Both the position numbers and the translations under genes were made by a program. Shown piece by piece: positions 1 to 8,981 of a stretch of DNA of 64,000 nt. Position 1 is the stretch's first letter; each line of letters begins with the position of its first letter. Below the pieces are notes generated by a model. It made no database searches, was not told the DNA's origin, and was given only the letters and a program-made list of their open reading frames with translations. Origin of the DNA: SZUA-430 sp044220975 (GTDB taxonomy: Bacteria > Pseudomonadota > Alphaproteobacteria > Micropepsales > Micropepsaceae); NCBI GenBank assembly GCA_044220975.1, contig JBGAPZ010000018.1, positions 1-64,000 on the forward strand, in the 5' to 3' direction.

Positions 1-2
1 AC

Positions 3-200
3 CTCTATGTCAACCGCAACCAAATCGGTGCTGTCGTCGGGGTTCAGCCGTTTGGCGGCGAGGGACTTTCGGGGACGGGACCGAAAGCGGGCGGACCGTA
101 TTATTTGCACCGCTTTGCGCTTGAGCGCACGGCATGCACGAACACGACCGCTGCTGGCGGCAATGCTAGCCTGCTCTCGCTCGGCGAATCAGCGCCGTGA
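3..200 (+). CDS. putA: PutA C-terminal end (partial)
   Basis: This is the last 65 codons of a gene that enters from the left edge, so no start is visible. The frame beginning at base 3 reads LYVNRNQIGAVVGVQPFGGE, then GLSGTGPKAGGPYYL, and ends with NTTAAGGNASLLSLGESAP before TGA at 198-200. This is the C-terminal end of the glutamate-semialdehyde dehydrogenase module of PutA, the bifunctional enzyme that oxidises proline to glutamate. The PFGGEGLSGTGPKAGGP block and the NTTAAGGNASLL end are characteristic of that family. mipZ follows after only 12 bases on the same strand, so the two may be co-transcribed. Confidence 0.9.
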   Translation, partial: LYVNRNQIGAVVGVQPFGGEGLSGTGPKAGGPYYLHRFALERTACTNTTAAGGNASLLSLGESAP

Positions 201-212
201 GCGAGGGTGCGC

Positions 213-1043
213 ATGGCCGGACTTCCGGCACCGTTGATCGTCGTCGGGAACGAGAAGGGCGGGTCGGGTAAGACGACCATCGCCATTCATCTTGTTGCGG
301 GTGCAATGAGTGCTGGGCTTCGTGTCGGGGGAATTGATCTCGATCACCGTCAGAAGAGCTTTTCGCACTTCTTCGAGAATCGCGCGCGCTGGTCGGAGCG
401 GGTAGGGCGGAACTATCCGTTGCCGAAACTTGCGCCTGTCCATGCGTCGGCGCGCGAGACGAAGGCGCTGGCGGAGGGCGAAGAGGCGCGACGGTTGGCA
501 CTGGCGGTCGCAGAGCTCTCGGCGGAATGCGATGTGATCGTTGTCGACTGTCCCGGTGCGGATACGGCGTTGGGGCGCGCGGCGCACGCGAACGCGACTG
601 TCATCGTGACGCCCTTGAACGACAGTTTCGTCGACTTCGATTTGCTGGCCGGTGTCGATCCGGAAACGTATGAAGCGAAGGCGCCGTCGATCTATGCCGA
701 GTTCGTGTGGGAAAGCCGCAAGCGGCACATGATCGAGAAGCGCAAGACGATCGATTGGCTGGTCGTGCGCAACCGAATGTCGAGCATCGAGACCCGCAAT
801 CAGCGCCGGGTGAGCGAGGCTCTGACGAAGTTGTCTCAACGTATCGGGTTTCGCCTGGCGCCCGGTTTGACCGAGCGCGTGATCTACCGCGAGCTGTTTC
901 CGAAAGGCCTGACCGTGCTTGACCTCATCGAGGGCAAGACGAAGGGCATTACGATGGGCCAGATCGCGGCGCGCGCCGAGGTGCGTGCGCTGGTCGCGGC
1001 ACTCAGGTTGCCGCAATTTTCAAAGATGGCAGCCGCCGGCTAA
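213..1043 (+). CDS. mipZ: MipZ-type division-plane positioning ATPase
   Basis: This is a ParA/MinD-superfamily ATPase of about 276 residues. The deviant Walker A NEKGGSGKT lies at residues 13-21. A Walker B-like VIVVDCPGAD and the stretch TPLNDSFVDFDLL are conserved in MipZ. The C-terminal half keeps the MipZ signatures DWLVVRNRMSSIETRN and LTERVIYRELFPKGLTVLDL. MipZ binds ParB at the origin region and inhibits FtsZ assembly near the poles, so division is placed at mid-cell. The ATG at 213 is preferred because GCGAGGG ends 5 bases before it. A GTG at 207 would add two residues. It is placed directly after putA. Confidence 0.93.
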   Translation: MAGLPAPLIVVGNEKGGSGKTTIAIHLVAGAMSAGLRVGGIDLDHRQKSFSHFFENRARWSERVGRNYPLPKLAPVHASARETKALAEGEEARRLALAVAELSAECDVIVVDCPGADTALGRAAHANATVIVTPLNDSFVDFDLLAGVDPETYEAKAPSIYAEFVWESRKRHMIEKRKTIDWLVVRNRMSSIETRNQRRVSEALTKLSQRIGFRLAPGLTERVIYRELFPKGLTVLDLIEGKTKGITMGQIAARAEVRALVAALRLPQFSKMAAAG

Positions 1044-1048
1044 GCGCC

Positions 1049-2477
1049 CTATCGCACCGCAATCGGTAAGCTAGCCCGCGCGTTGGCTTGGTCCCAGGCT
1101 CCATCGGTGACGACGAGGCAGGAGGTGCCTTTCTTTTGTAGTTGCTTGCAGAGTGATTCCGCTTTCGCGGGCGTGAAGGCGCCGAAGCGGACTCGGTAGA
1201 AGGTTTCGCCGCGCACGTAGAGTTGGACGATCGCGCTGCGAGCGCCACCAACGGCGGCGTCAGGCCGGACTCCTTGCAGCTGAGCTTCTGCTTTTTCACG
1301 CGTCGAATGGGCGCCGACTTGGATGCCCCATTGGCCGGTGTGCACGACGGGATTCGATCGCACCTTGATCCGTCAGGCTTCCTGACCGACTTCGCGCGGG
1401 CTAGACGGGAGTGTGGCGAAGACCGGCGCGTTGCCCGGGGCTGCAGGCGTTGCGGCCTGCGGCGCAGGTGCAGCCATCACGACTTTCGATTCGGCATCTG
1501 GGCGGGACGCAGTGGCGCTGTTCTGTGCCGCCTCGGCGGCCGCTTCCTCATCGTCGAGGACGAGCGGTGACAGTGCCATGATCACAGGCGCCGGACGGCC
1601 GAGGCCCATGCGCGTGAATTCGCTCTCAAGCAGTTCGGCTGTTTGGATCTCGATCCCCCAGAGCGATCTCGCCCATCACGACAGCGATGAGGCGCGTGCC
1701 TTGGCGTGTTGCGGAGCTTGCGAGGTTGAAGCCCGACATACGCGTGTAGCCGGTCTTGAGGCCGTCAGCGCCGTCAAAGAACTTCATCAGGTTGTTGTGG
1801 CCCTCAAAGCTGCGGCCGCCCCAATAGAAACTCTGCAGGCGGAAATACGGATAGAATTGCGGGAAGTCCGTGATCAAGCGGCGACTCAAGATCGCGAGAT
1901 CGAACGCCGTCGATTGCTGGCCTTCGTCCGGCAAGCCGGACGCGTTGACGAACGACGTATGCGCCATTCCCATCTCGCGCGCTTTTTGCGTCATGCGCGT
2001 GGCGAAGGCCCACTCGGTGCCGCCGAGGTGTTCGGCGGTCACGACCGCCACGTCGTTTGCGGATCGTACGACGATCGCCTTGATGGCGTCTTCGACGGTG
2101 ATCTGTTCGCCGGGATCAAGCCCCAATTTCGTCGGATCTTGCGAGGCCGCGTAGGACGATGCTGTCATCCGCGTCGAGAGGGTCAAGGTGCCCCTCTGAA
2201 CCTGCTCGAACAGCAGGTAGAGGGTCATCATCTTCGTCAGCGAAGCCGGATAGCGAATATCGTTCGACATCCGCTCGTAGAGAATCTTGCCGCTGTTGGC
2301 CTCGATAACGATGGCCGCGAATTTTTCGACGTAGGGCTCAGGCGCGGTGATGACGTGGCGACGGTGGGGTTTGGACTTGCGCTTACGCGCGTCGGCCGGA
2401 TCGGCGGCGATCATCGTGACCGCTGCCAAAACGAGCACCGTTAAGAAATATCTCCACAACTGGCCGCGCCAAACCAT
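1049..2477 (-). pseudogene. dacC: D-alanyl-D-alanine carboxypeptidase with C-terminal SPOR domain, interrupted
   Basis: The 5' part (2477 down to about 1660) encodes a secreted penicillin-binding protein of the DacA/DacC type. It has an N-terminal signal sequence and all three active-site motifs: SLTK, SAN and KTG. It would trim pentapeptides in periplasmic peptidoglycan. The frame then breaks at a run of five C on the plus strand (1655-1659). Removing one base joins VVMGEIALG to IEIQTAELLESEFTRMGLG, the expected family continuation. This second frame stops at an in-frame TGA (1373-1375). Beyond it the same frame continues as a SPOR peptidoglycan-binding domain (TGQWGIQVGAHS to SLPIAVR, stop at 1049). 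So there is one frameshift plus one premature stop in what should be a single gene. It may be true decay or a sequence error. Confidence 0.8.
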
Positions 2478-2781
2478 GATCGAGCCCGTTACTTGAGGTC
2501 AAACGCCATAGCGGACGCGTCAGCAAGAAGCAGACCATCCATCGGACCGCTTCCCCCCCGACACGACACCAACAAGTTGCCGAGTCTGTCAGAAATTTCG
2601 CGGTTGAGAAGCCCTAACATCGTCTATGGCCCTCCGAAATCAGCCAGTGGCCGTCGTCCATTCGGCGGCCGACTTTGAACCTGATTCGGCGCCTTTGAGC
2701 TTCGCAGGCCGCGGATTTACTTTTGGTTAACGCTATTGCGGACAATCGACTCCGGTTATTGTGCGGTGCAACAAATTTGCC

Positions 2782-2830
2782 TTGACAATTGGACTAGGCC
2801 GTCTCATATAGCGCAATGTTGCAGTGCAGC
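2782..2830 (+). promoter_or_regulatory. Phasin promoter with TGC-rich operator-like site
   Basis: TTGACA (2782-2787) is followed after 17 bases by CATATA (2805-2810), a good sigma-70-like pair. Just downstream, GTTGCAGTGCAGC (2818-2830) holds two overlapping TGCAG units at the expected transcription start. The PHA regulator PhaR of Paracoccus and Rhodobacter is known to bind TGC-rich sites of this kind in front of phasin genes. The assignment here is inference. The rest of the 434-base gap 2478-2911 shows nothing else I can name. Confidence 0.5.
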
Positions 2831-2911
2831 ATGACGCGACAAAACGGACACAGCTGCACAGAATCCGCAATGGGATTAACCATCCTCTGCGGGCAGTAAA
2901 GGATCAAGGCG

Positions 2912-3367
2912 ATGGCAAAATCGAAATTCGACACCGAAACGGTGGAGCAGGTCATGAAGAACGGAAACGAAGCGATGAAGCACGGTATGGAGCAGGTGAC
3001 GAAGGCCTATGAGAACTTCGCAGGCTTCGGCAAAGGCGGCGTCGAGGCGTGGATGCAGTCCGCGACCGCGATGACGAAGGCATTCGAGCGCATCAATGGC
3101 GATTGGTTCGCGTTCTCGAAGCAGCAAATGGAAGACGGCGTTGCCGCGTTCAAAGCTGTCGCCAGTGCCAAGAGCGTGCACGAGGCTTGGGAAGTCCAAA
3201 CGGATTTCGCGAAGTCTTCGCTGGACGCGTTCGTCGCTCAAGCTACGAAAGCCAATGACACGTTCATGGACGCCGCGAAGAAGGCTGCAGAGCCGTTCAA
3301 CGCGCGTTTGACGGAAGTCGCGCGTGACGTACGTCAGGCGAGCCCCTTCGGCCGCGCAGCCGAATAA
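2912..3367 (+). CDS. Phasin family protein
   Basis: This is a 151-residue, largely helical, amphipathic protein with no signal peptide. The stretches MKHGMEQVTKAYENFAGFGK, SVHEAWEVQTDFAKSSLDAF and AKKAAEPFNARLTEVARD match the phasin family that coats polyhydroxyalkanoate granules in the cytoplasm. It has its own promoter upstream and a strong intrinsic terminator downstream, so it is a single-gene transcript. A second, distinct phasin lies at 49175-49603. Confidence 0.88.
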   Translation: MAKSKFDTETVEQVMKNGNEAMKHGMEQVTKAYENFAGFGKGGVEAWMQSATAMTKAFERINGDWFAFSKQQMEDGVAAFKAVASAKSVHEAWEVQTDFAKSSLDAFVAQATKANDTFMDAAKKAAEPFNARLTEVARDVRQASPFGRAAE

Positions 3368-3390
3368 GGCACTTAAGTAAGCCGATATGA

Positions 3391-3425
3391 CGGGGCTGAA
3401 GGCGCTGCCTTCAGCCCCGTTTTTC
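3391..3425 (+). terminator. Intrinsic terminator of the phasin gene
   Basis: CGGGGCTGAAGGC (3391-3403) pairs perfectly with GCCTTCAGCCCCG (3407-3419) around a 3-base loop. It is followed by a T-run, TTTTT. The 13-bp stem sits 24 bases after the phasin stop codon. Confidence 0.92.
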
Positions 3426-3491
3426 ATTGCGTAAAGGCTGATTGAGGGACCCGCTTGCGCGCGGCGGCCAGGCGTGCTGCGCTTGGGCCGC

Positions 3492-3901
3492 ATGTCCTTG
3501 CACCGCGTCGACTTCGAGACCCTGACCCGCCCGTCCACGCCAAACACATTCCTGATGGCGCCGGATGGCCTATGCAAGGCGGCCAAGGTCGACCAGGCAC
3601 CTCCAGCGTTTTCCGTGACGCCGGCGAAGCTGCGGCAGGCTTTCTTGAGCGTCGTCATCGCGCAGCCGCGGGTTTCGCATACGCTCGCGGATGAACGTGA
3701 GCTCTACGACGATTTCGTGCAGCGATCGGCCATTTTCCACTTCCCCGACCTGGTGTCGGTACAGTTTCTGGCGCATGGCAAAGGTGGTGCCACGCTCGCA
3801 CTCTATTCGCGCTCGGTCTACGGGACTTGGGTGTTAACCGGGCGCGCGGCTTGCGCTGGTTGAAACTGGTTGACGGGGCTGTCAAGCCGTCCTCCCGCTG
3901 A
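3492..3901 (+). pseudogene. DUF1499 family protein with a 1-base frameshift
   Basis: From the ATG at 3492 the protein reads MSLHRVDFETLTRPSTPNTF and then APDGLCKAA, a DUF1499 N-terminus of unknown function. At 3822-3826 (ACGGGACTT) the frame goes wrong: the current frame ends after YGTWVLTGRAACAG. The -1 frame continues as DLGVNRARGLRWLKLVDGAV, the usual C-terminal DUF1499 motif, and stops at 3899-3901. Adding one G to the GGG run restores a normal protein of about 137 residues. An upstream GTG at 3474 could be an alternative start. Confidence 0.75.
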
Positions 3902-3996
3902 AAAACGCAGGGATATGCGCCTTTAGGGTGCTTTCCATTCGAGCCCAGGATCATATCTAATGGCGGCAACGGTATTGGCATCTGCGCACGACAGGC

Positions 3997-4326
3997 ATGA
4001 CGAAACAGAACGGTGACCGCGACGGACAAGGGCCGTCCACCGGCTTGGTCACGAAAGTACGGCCGAAGACGAAGCGTCCGAACCTGTATAAGGTTCTGAT
4101 GCTGAACGACGATTACACGCCGATGGAGTTCGTCGTGCACGTGCTGGAGCGCTTCTTCAACAAGGGGCGCTCGGATGCGGAGCGCATCATGCTGCAGGTT
4201 CACCAACAGGGAGTTGGGATCTGCGGCGTCTTTACGTACGAAGTCGCAGAAACCAAAGTCGCACAAGTGATCGATTTCGCCAGGCGGCACCAGCACCCGT
4301 TGCAGTGCACGCTGGAGAAAGAGTGA
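3997..4326 (+). CDS. clpS: ATP-dependent Clp protease adaptor ClpS
   Basis: This is a 109-residue cytoplasmic adaptor that delivers N-degron substrates to ClpAP. After a flexible N-terminal tail the conserved core starts with PNLYKVLMLNDDYTPMEFVV (residues 29-48, including the N37-D38 pair of the substrate pocket) and runs through the GVGICGVFTYEVAETK block. clpA follows after 59 bases on the same strand, the usual clpS-clpA pair. Confidence 0.96.
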   Translation: MTKQNGDRDGQGPSTGLVTKVRPKTKRPNLYKVLMLNDDYTPMEFVVHVLERFFNKGRSDAERIMLQVHQQGVGICGVFTYEVAETKVAQVIDFARRHQHPLQCTLEKE

Positions 4327-4385
4327 TAGACTGAGTTGAAGATGAAATAGGGGTCGGTTGAGGGTTTGAAGAAAGGCGAACATTA

Positions 4386-6746
4386 GTGGCGAGTTTTTCG
4401 AAGTCTCTACAGAACACCCTCCACCGCGCGATGGCGCTCGCGAATGAGCGCAACCACGAATACGCGACGCTGGAGCACCTGCTGTTGGCCCTGATCGACG
4501 ATCAGGATGCCGCCGCCGTTATGCGGGCATGCAACGTCGACGTCGATGCGCTGCGCCGGACCCTTTCGACATATGTCGATACCGACCTTGCAACGTTGGT
4601 CGTGGACGATGGCGAAGACGCGAAGCCGACCGCTGGCTTTCAACGCGTCGTGCAGCGCGCGGTTATCCACGTGCAGTCGTCGGGCCGCGAAGAAGTGACG
4701 GGCGCAAATATTTTGGTCGCGATCTTTGCCGAGCGCGAGAGCCACGCCGCCTATTTTCTGCAAGAACAGAACATGTCGCGTTACGACGCGGTCAGTTACA
4801 TCAGCCACGGCATTGCGAAGCGGGCAGGGGCCACGGAGTCGCGGCCAGTGCGCGGTGCGGATGAAGAAGGCGACGAGGGCGGCGATAAGACCGTCAAGCA
4901 AGGGACCGAGGCGCTCGAGGCGTATTGCGTCAACCTCAACAACAAATCGCGTGCGGGCAAGATCGATCCGTTGATCGGTCGCGAATCCGAGGTTGAGCGA
5001 ACGATCCAAATTCTTTGCCGCCGGCAGAAGAACAATCCGTTGCTAGTCGGTGATCCAGGTGTCGGCAAGACTGCGATTGCGGAGGGTCTTGCGCGCAAGA
5101 TCGTGCAAGGTGAAGTGCCAGAAGTGCTAAAGGACTCGACGATTTTCGCGCTCGATATGGGCGCGTTGATTGCCGGCACGCGCTATCGCGGAGACTTCGA
5201 AGAGCGTTTGAAGAACGTCGTGAAAGAATTGGAGCACTTCAAGGGCGCCATTCTCTTTATCGACGAGATTCATACCGTGATCGGTGCCGGTGCGACGAGC
5301 GGCGGGGCGATGGACGCTTCGAACCTGCTGAAGCCCGCGTTGCAGTCGGGCACGCTGCGTTGCATGGGCTCGACGACCTATAAGGAGTTCCGCCAGCACT
5401 TCGAGAAGGACAGGGCGCTCGCGCGCCGGTTCCAGAAGATCGACGTGGGCGAGCCTTCGGTGCCGGATGCAATCAAGATCTTGAAGGGGCTGAAGCCCTA
5501 TTTTGAGACCTATCACAAGGTCCGCTACACGGGCGACGCGATCAAAGCTGCGGTGGAGCTGTCCGCAAAGTACATCAACGACCGCAAGCTGCCCGATAAG
5601 GCGATCGATGTGATCGACGAGACGGGCGCTTCGCAGATGCTGCTGCCTGAGGGTAAGCGCAAGAAGATCATCGGGATTGAGGAGATCGAGGCCGTCATCG
5701 CCAAGATGGCGCGCATCCCACCGAAATCCGTGTCGAAGAATGACGCGGAGGCGTTGCGCGACCTTGAGATGAACATGAAGCACGTCGTGTTCGGACAGGA
5801 TGATGCGATCAAGCAACTTTCGGCGGCGATCAAGATGGCGCGCGCGGGCTTGCGCGATCCCGAGAAGCCGATTGGGTGCTATCTGTTCTCTGGCCCTACG
5901 GGCGTGGGCAAGACGGAAGTTGCGCGCCAGCTGTCGAAGATCATGGGTGTCGAACTTCTGCGCTTCGACATGTCGGAATACATGGAGCGGCATTCGGTGA
6001 GCCGCTTGATCGGCGCGCCGCCGGGATACGTGGGCTTCGATCAGGGTGGATTACTTACCGACGGTGTCGACCAGCATCCGCACTGCGTGCTGTTGCTTGA
6101 CGAGATCGAGAAGGCGCATCCGGATTTGTTCAACATTCTGTTGCAGGTCATGGATCACGGGAAGCTGACCGACCACAACGGCAAGAAGATCGACTTCCGC
6201 AATGTTGTCTTGATCATGACGACGAACGCGGGTGCGTCGGACGCCGCGAAGGAATCCATCGGCTTCGGGCGCGGACGTCGCGAAGGCGAAGATACGGAAG
6301 CGATAAAGAAACTGTTCACGCCAGAGTTCCGCAATCGCCTCGACGCGGTTATCGGGTTTGCACCGCTGTCGCAACAGATCATCGAGCGTGTGGTCGAGAA
6401 GTTCGTGCTGCAACTCGAAGCGCAGCTTTCCGATCGCAACGTGACGTTCGAATTGGATCCTGACGCGACGCGGTGGTTGGCCGAACATGGCTATGACGAG
6501 GCGTTCGGTGCGCGGCCGCTTGCGCGGCTGATCCAGGATACGATCAAGAAGCCGTTGGCCGACGACATCTTGTTCGGGAAACTGGCGCGTGGGGGCACGG
6601 TCAAGATGACCGTCAAACCCGACAGGTCGGGCCTTGCGTTCGAGATCATCGAAGCGCCGCAATTGCCGTCCAAGATGGCGACGACAGGCGATGACTTCGA
6701 CGGTGACGAGGAGTCCGAGCCTCATGAGCCCGAACTGGTGAAATGA
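4386..6746 (+). CDS. clpA: ATP-dependent Clp protease ATP-binding subunit ClpA
   Basis: This is a full-length 786-residue AAA+ unfoldase with an N-terminal ClpS-binding repeat domain (about residues 1-145). The first nucleotide-binding domain has Walker A GDPGVGKTA near 222-230 and Walker B ILFIDEIHT. The second has Walker A GPTGVGKTE near 503-511 and Walker B LLLDEIEKAH. It feeds unfolded proteins into ClpP. The start is GTG at 4386, preceded by a GAAAGGCGA ribosome binding site. Its stop overlaps the next gene by 4 bases. Confidence 0.96.
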   Translation: MASFSKSLQNTLHRAMALANERNHEYATLEHLLLALIDDQDAAAVMRACNVDVDALRRTLSTYVDTDLATLVVDDGEDAKPTAGFQRVVQRAVIHVQSSGREEVTGANILVAIFAERESHAAYFLQEQNMSRYDAVSYISHGIAKRAGATESRPVRGADEEGDEGGDKTVKQGTEALEAYCVNLNNKSRAGKIDPLIGRESEVERTIQILCRRQKNNPLLVGDPGVGKTAIAEGLARKIVQGEVPEVLKDSTIFALDMGALIAGTRYRGDFEERLKNVVKELEHFKGAILFIDEIHTVIGAGATSGGAMDASNLLKPALQSGTLRCMGSTTYKEFRQHFEKDRALARRFQKIDVGEPSVPDAIKILKGLKPYFETYHKVRYTGDAIKAAVELSAKYINDRKLPDKAIDVIDETGASQMLLPEGKRKKIIGIEEIEAVIAKMARIPPKSVSKNDAEALRDLEMNMKHVVFGQDDAIKQLSAAIKMARAGLRDPEKPIGCYLFSGPTGVGKTEVARQLSKIMGVELLRFDMSEYMERHSVSRLIGAPPGYVGFDQGGLLTDGVDQHPHCVLLLDEIEKAHPDLFNILLQVMDHGKLTDHNGKKIDFRNVVLIMTTNAGASDAAKESIGFGRGRREGEDTEAIKKLFTPEFRNRLDAVIGFAPLSQQIIERVVEKFVLQLEAQLSDRNVTFELDPDATRWLAEHGYDEAFGARPLARLIQDTIKKPLADDILFGKLARGGTVKMTVKPDRSGLAFEIIEAPQLPSKMATTGDDFDGDEESEPHEPELVK

Positions 6747-7381
6747 CGCGCATTTATCTGGCCTTATTGATATTGGCGACCCTCGCGGCGCCTTCGCGTG
6801 CGGACGAGGACGTGATTATCCGCGGTCAGTTCCCGCAGATCCTGGCGCGTGGCGAAACCGTCGTGCAGATGGCGAACCGGATGGCAGTGACGATGATCAA
6901 TCTTGACCGGTTGATCGCTCCACCCTGCGGGATGAAGCGGATTTTCGAATTCGCCGGTGCCGACTACTACGACGAAAACGATCTGACGCGGCGTATCGAG
7001 CCAAGCAAGCGCGGCGTGTGGCGGATAGCTGTGCAGGGCAAAGGCTGCTGGTCTCCTCGGTTGCACAACGTGTTCCTCTTTCCGCGCGTCGGTGCTCCTG
7101 CAGGATTGCGGCTCGGCGTACCGGGACGCTCGGTTGCGGGCGTGCGGCTACAAGCCGAAGCCGTGCCGCTGGTGCTGCGCGAGGCGAACGGCATCGCCAT
7201 GCGCGGCAATTGCGAGGAGCCTGCATTCTTGGTCGACAGCAGCGTGACGAAGGTGCGGTTGCCCGGCAAACCATGGAGCGAGTCCTGGTCTGCATCGGCT
7301 TGTGAAGTTACGCGCAAATTTGCAGTGATGTTTACGCCCGAAGGCAAGAAGACGCGCATCGGGGTCGCGCTCGCGAACTGA
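6743..7381 (+). CDS. Secreted hypothetical protein after clpA
   Basis: The protein has 212 residues. A cleavable signal peptide is likely (MTRIYLALLILATLAAPSRA, then DEDV). The mature part has four cysteines (APPCGM, GKGCWS, GNCEEP, SACEVT) that could form disulfides in the periplasm. I do not recognise a domain. The start overlaps the clpA stop (ATGA), so it is translationally coupled to clpA, although one product is cytoplasmic and the other exported. No function is assigned. Confidence 0.7.
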   Translation: MTRIYLALLILATLAAPSRADEDVIIRGQFPQILARGETVVQMANRMAVTMINLDRLIAPPCGMKRIFEFAGADYYDENDLTRRIEPSKRGVWRIAVQGKGCWSPRLHNVFLFPRVGAPAGLRLGVPGRSVAGVRLQAEAVPLVLREANGIAMRGNCEEPAFLVDSSVTKVRLPGKPWSESWSASACEVTRKFAVMFTPEGKKTRIGVALAN

Positions 7382-7384
7382 CGC

Positions 7385-7804
7385 CTATTTGATCGCGGCT
7401 GCGATCTTTGCTGCCAGCGCTTTCACTTGTTCGAAGTCCGCTTTGCTTCGCGCGTGCAGTTGGAGGTCAATGCCGCTCGTGCGCGGGATGATGTGGAAAT
7501 GAATGTGAAACACGGTTTGGCCGGCGGCCGCGCCGTTGAGTTGCGCGAGCATGACGCCAGGCGCACTCGTCACCTCCTTTACCGCGGCGGCGACTTTCTT
7601 TGTCGTTTTGATCAGGGCGGCCGCTGCATCCGAGCTTAGGTCGAAGATTGACTCTGCACCTTCTTTTGGAATCACGAGCGTGTGGCCTTCGGCTTGAGGC
7701 ATGATGTCCATAAAGGCGAGTGTGTGCGCGTCCTCATATACCTTGAAGCAAGGGGCCTCGCCGCGAACGATCTTGGCAAAGATGTTGTTTGGGTCATATG
7801 CCAT
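7385..7804 (-). CDS. HIT family nucleotide hydrolase
   Basis: This is a 139-residue histidine-triad protein. The active-site motif HIHFHI (HxHxH) lies near the C-terminus, after the usual QLNGAAAGQTVFHIHFHIIP block. The N-terminal NNIFAKIVRGEAPCFKVYED is typical. Members hydrolyse nucleoside phosphoramidates or similar nucleotide bonds in the cytoplasm. The exact substrate cannot be told. The start overlaps the end of the upstream acyltransferase gene by 11 bases, so the two are co-transcribed. Confidence 0.92.
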   Translation of the reverse strand: MAYDPNNIFAKIVRGEAPCFKVYEDAHTLAFMDIMPQAEGHTLVIPKEGAESIFDLSSDAAAALIKTTKKVAAAVKEVTSAPGVMLAQLNGAAAGQTVFHIHFHIIPRTSGIDLQLHARSKADFEQVKALAAKIAAAIK

Positions 7805-8981
7805 CTTGGGTATCTTTCTTGAAGGGCGCGTGCTCTGACATTGCTTCTATTTCCTCGCCCACCGCACGGCGTTCTTCGCTTAAGTAGCGGGCAACGGCAT
7901 CGCGCAATCCGGCGTGCGCGATCCAGTGAGCGGAATGCGTCCTGACGGGCAGGTATCCGCGGGCGAGTTTGTGAGCGCCTTGAGCGCCGGCTTCGACGAT
8001 GCTCAATCGGTTCTGGATCGCGAAATCGATCGCCTGATAGTAACAAAGCTCGAAATGCAGGAATGGGTGATGCTCAAGTGCGCCCCAATTGCGACCGTAG
8101 AGCGTGTCGGAGCCGATGAAGTTCAAGGCGCCTGCAATGTAGCGTCCGTTGCGCTTGGCCATGATCAGCAAGGTGCGGTCAGCCATGCTTTGGCTGACGA
8201 GGCTGAAGAATTTGCGTGTGAGATAAGGTGAACCCCATTTGCGGGAACCGGTATCCATGTAGAACGCGAAAAAGGCGTCCCAATGTGCTTCCGTGAGGTC
8301 TCGTCCCGTCAACCACTCGACCTCGATGCCGGCTTTAAGCGCCTCGGCGCGTTCACGGCGCAGGTTTTTGCGTTTAATGGACGACAGAGCGCCCAGGAAG
8401 TCATCGAAGGATTCGTAACCTTGGTTGCGCCAGTGAAACTGCTGATCGTGGCGTTGCAAGAAGCCGAGCGGCGCGAGCGCTTCCGCTTCGTCTTGCGGTG
8501 CGAACGTAATGTGAAGCGACGAGACCTCAAGCTTTTGGGCGAATGCCATCATAGCGCGGGCGAGGGGCTCGCGGGCCGCCGCGTTGCCGCCGGTCAGCAA
8601 GCGAGGCCCGGTTGCGGGCGTGAACGGCACGGTGACCTGTAGCTTCGGGTAGTACTCGCCGCCGGCGCGCTCGAATGCTTGCGCCCAACCATGATCGAAG
8701 ACGTACTCGCCGTATGAGTGGTTCTTTACGTACATCGGCGCCGCAGCGGTCGGCTGGCCCGCTTGCTCAAGGACGATGTGGGCGGGTTGCCACCCGGCGC
8801 TGGCTATGGCCGACCCGCTTTCTTCGAGTGCACTCAGGAACGCATGTGCAACGAACGGGTTGAACCGGTGGCCGGAGGGGTTGGCGAGCATGTCCCAAAC
8901 GGCGGGGGCAACGTCCCTCATGCCCCCTAGGAGGCGTGCGGACGGCGCCGACATTGCCGCTGCCGCCCGTTTCGTGGTCAT
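7794..8981 (-). CDS. GNAT/FemAB-like N-acyltransferase (DUF482 type)
   Basis: The protein has 395 residues. It shows the pattern of the 'peptidogalycan biosynthesis' DUF482 family: HRFNPFVAHAFLSALEESGS near the N-terminus, SLHITFAPQDEAEAL in the middle, and FHWRNQGYESFDDFLGALSS followed by KRKNLRRERAEA. The family is GNAT-fold and related to FemAB aminoacyl transferases. The substrate is unknown. It sits in a tight run ridA-this gene-HIT with overlapping ends. Confidence 0.82.
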   Translation of the reverse strand: MTTKRAAAAMSAPSARLLGGMRDVAPAVWDMLANPSGHRFNPFVAHAFLSALEESGSAIASAGWQPAHIVLEQAGQPTAAAPMYVKNHSYGEYVFDHGWAQAFERAGGEYYPKLQVTVPFTPATGPRLLTGGNAAAREPLARAMMAFAQKLEVSSLHITFAPQDEAEALAPLGFLQRHDQQFHWRNQGYESFDDFLGALSSIKRKNLRRERAEALKAGIEVEWLTGRDLTEAHWDAFFAFYMDTGSRKWGSPYLTRKFFSLVSQSMADRTLLIMAKRNGRYIAGALNFIGSDTLYGRNWGALEHHPFLHFELCYYQAIDFAIQNRLSIVEAGAQGAHKLARGYLPVRTHSAHWIAHAGLRDAVARYLSEERRAVGEEIEAMSEHAPFKKDTQDGI

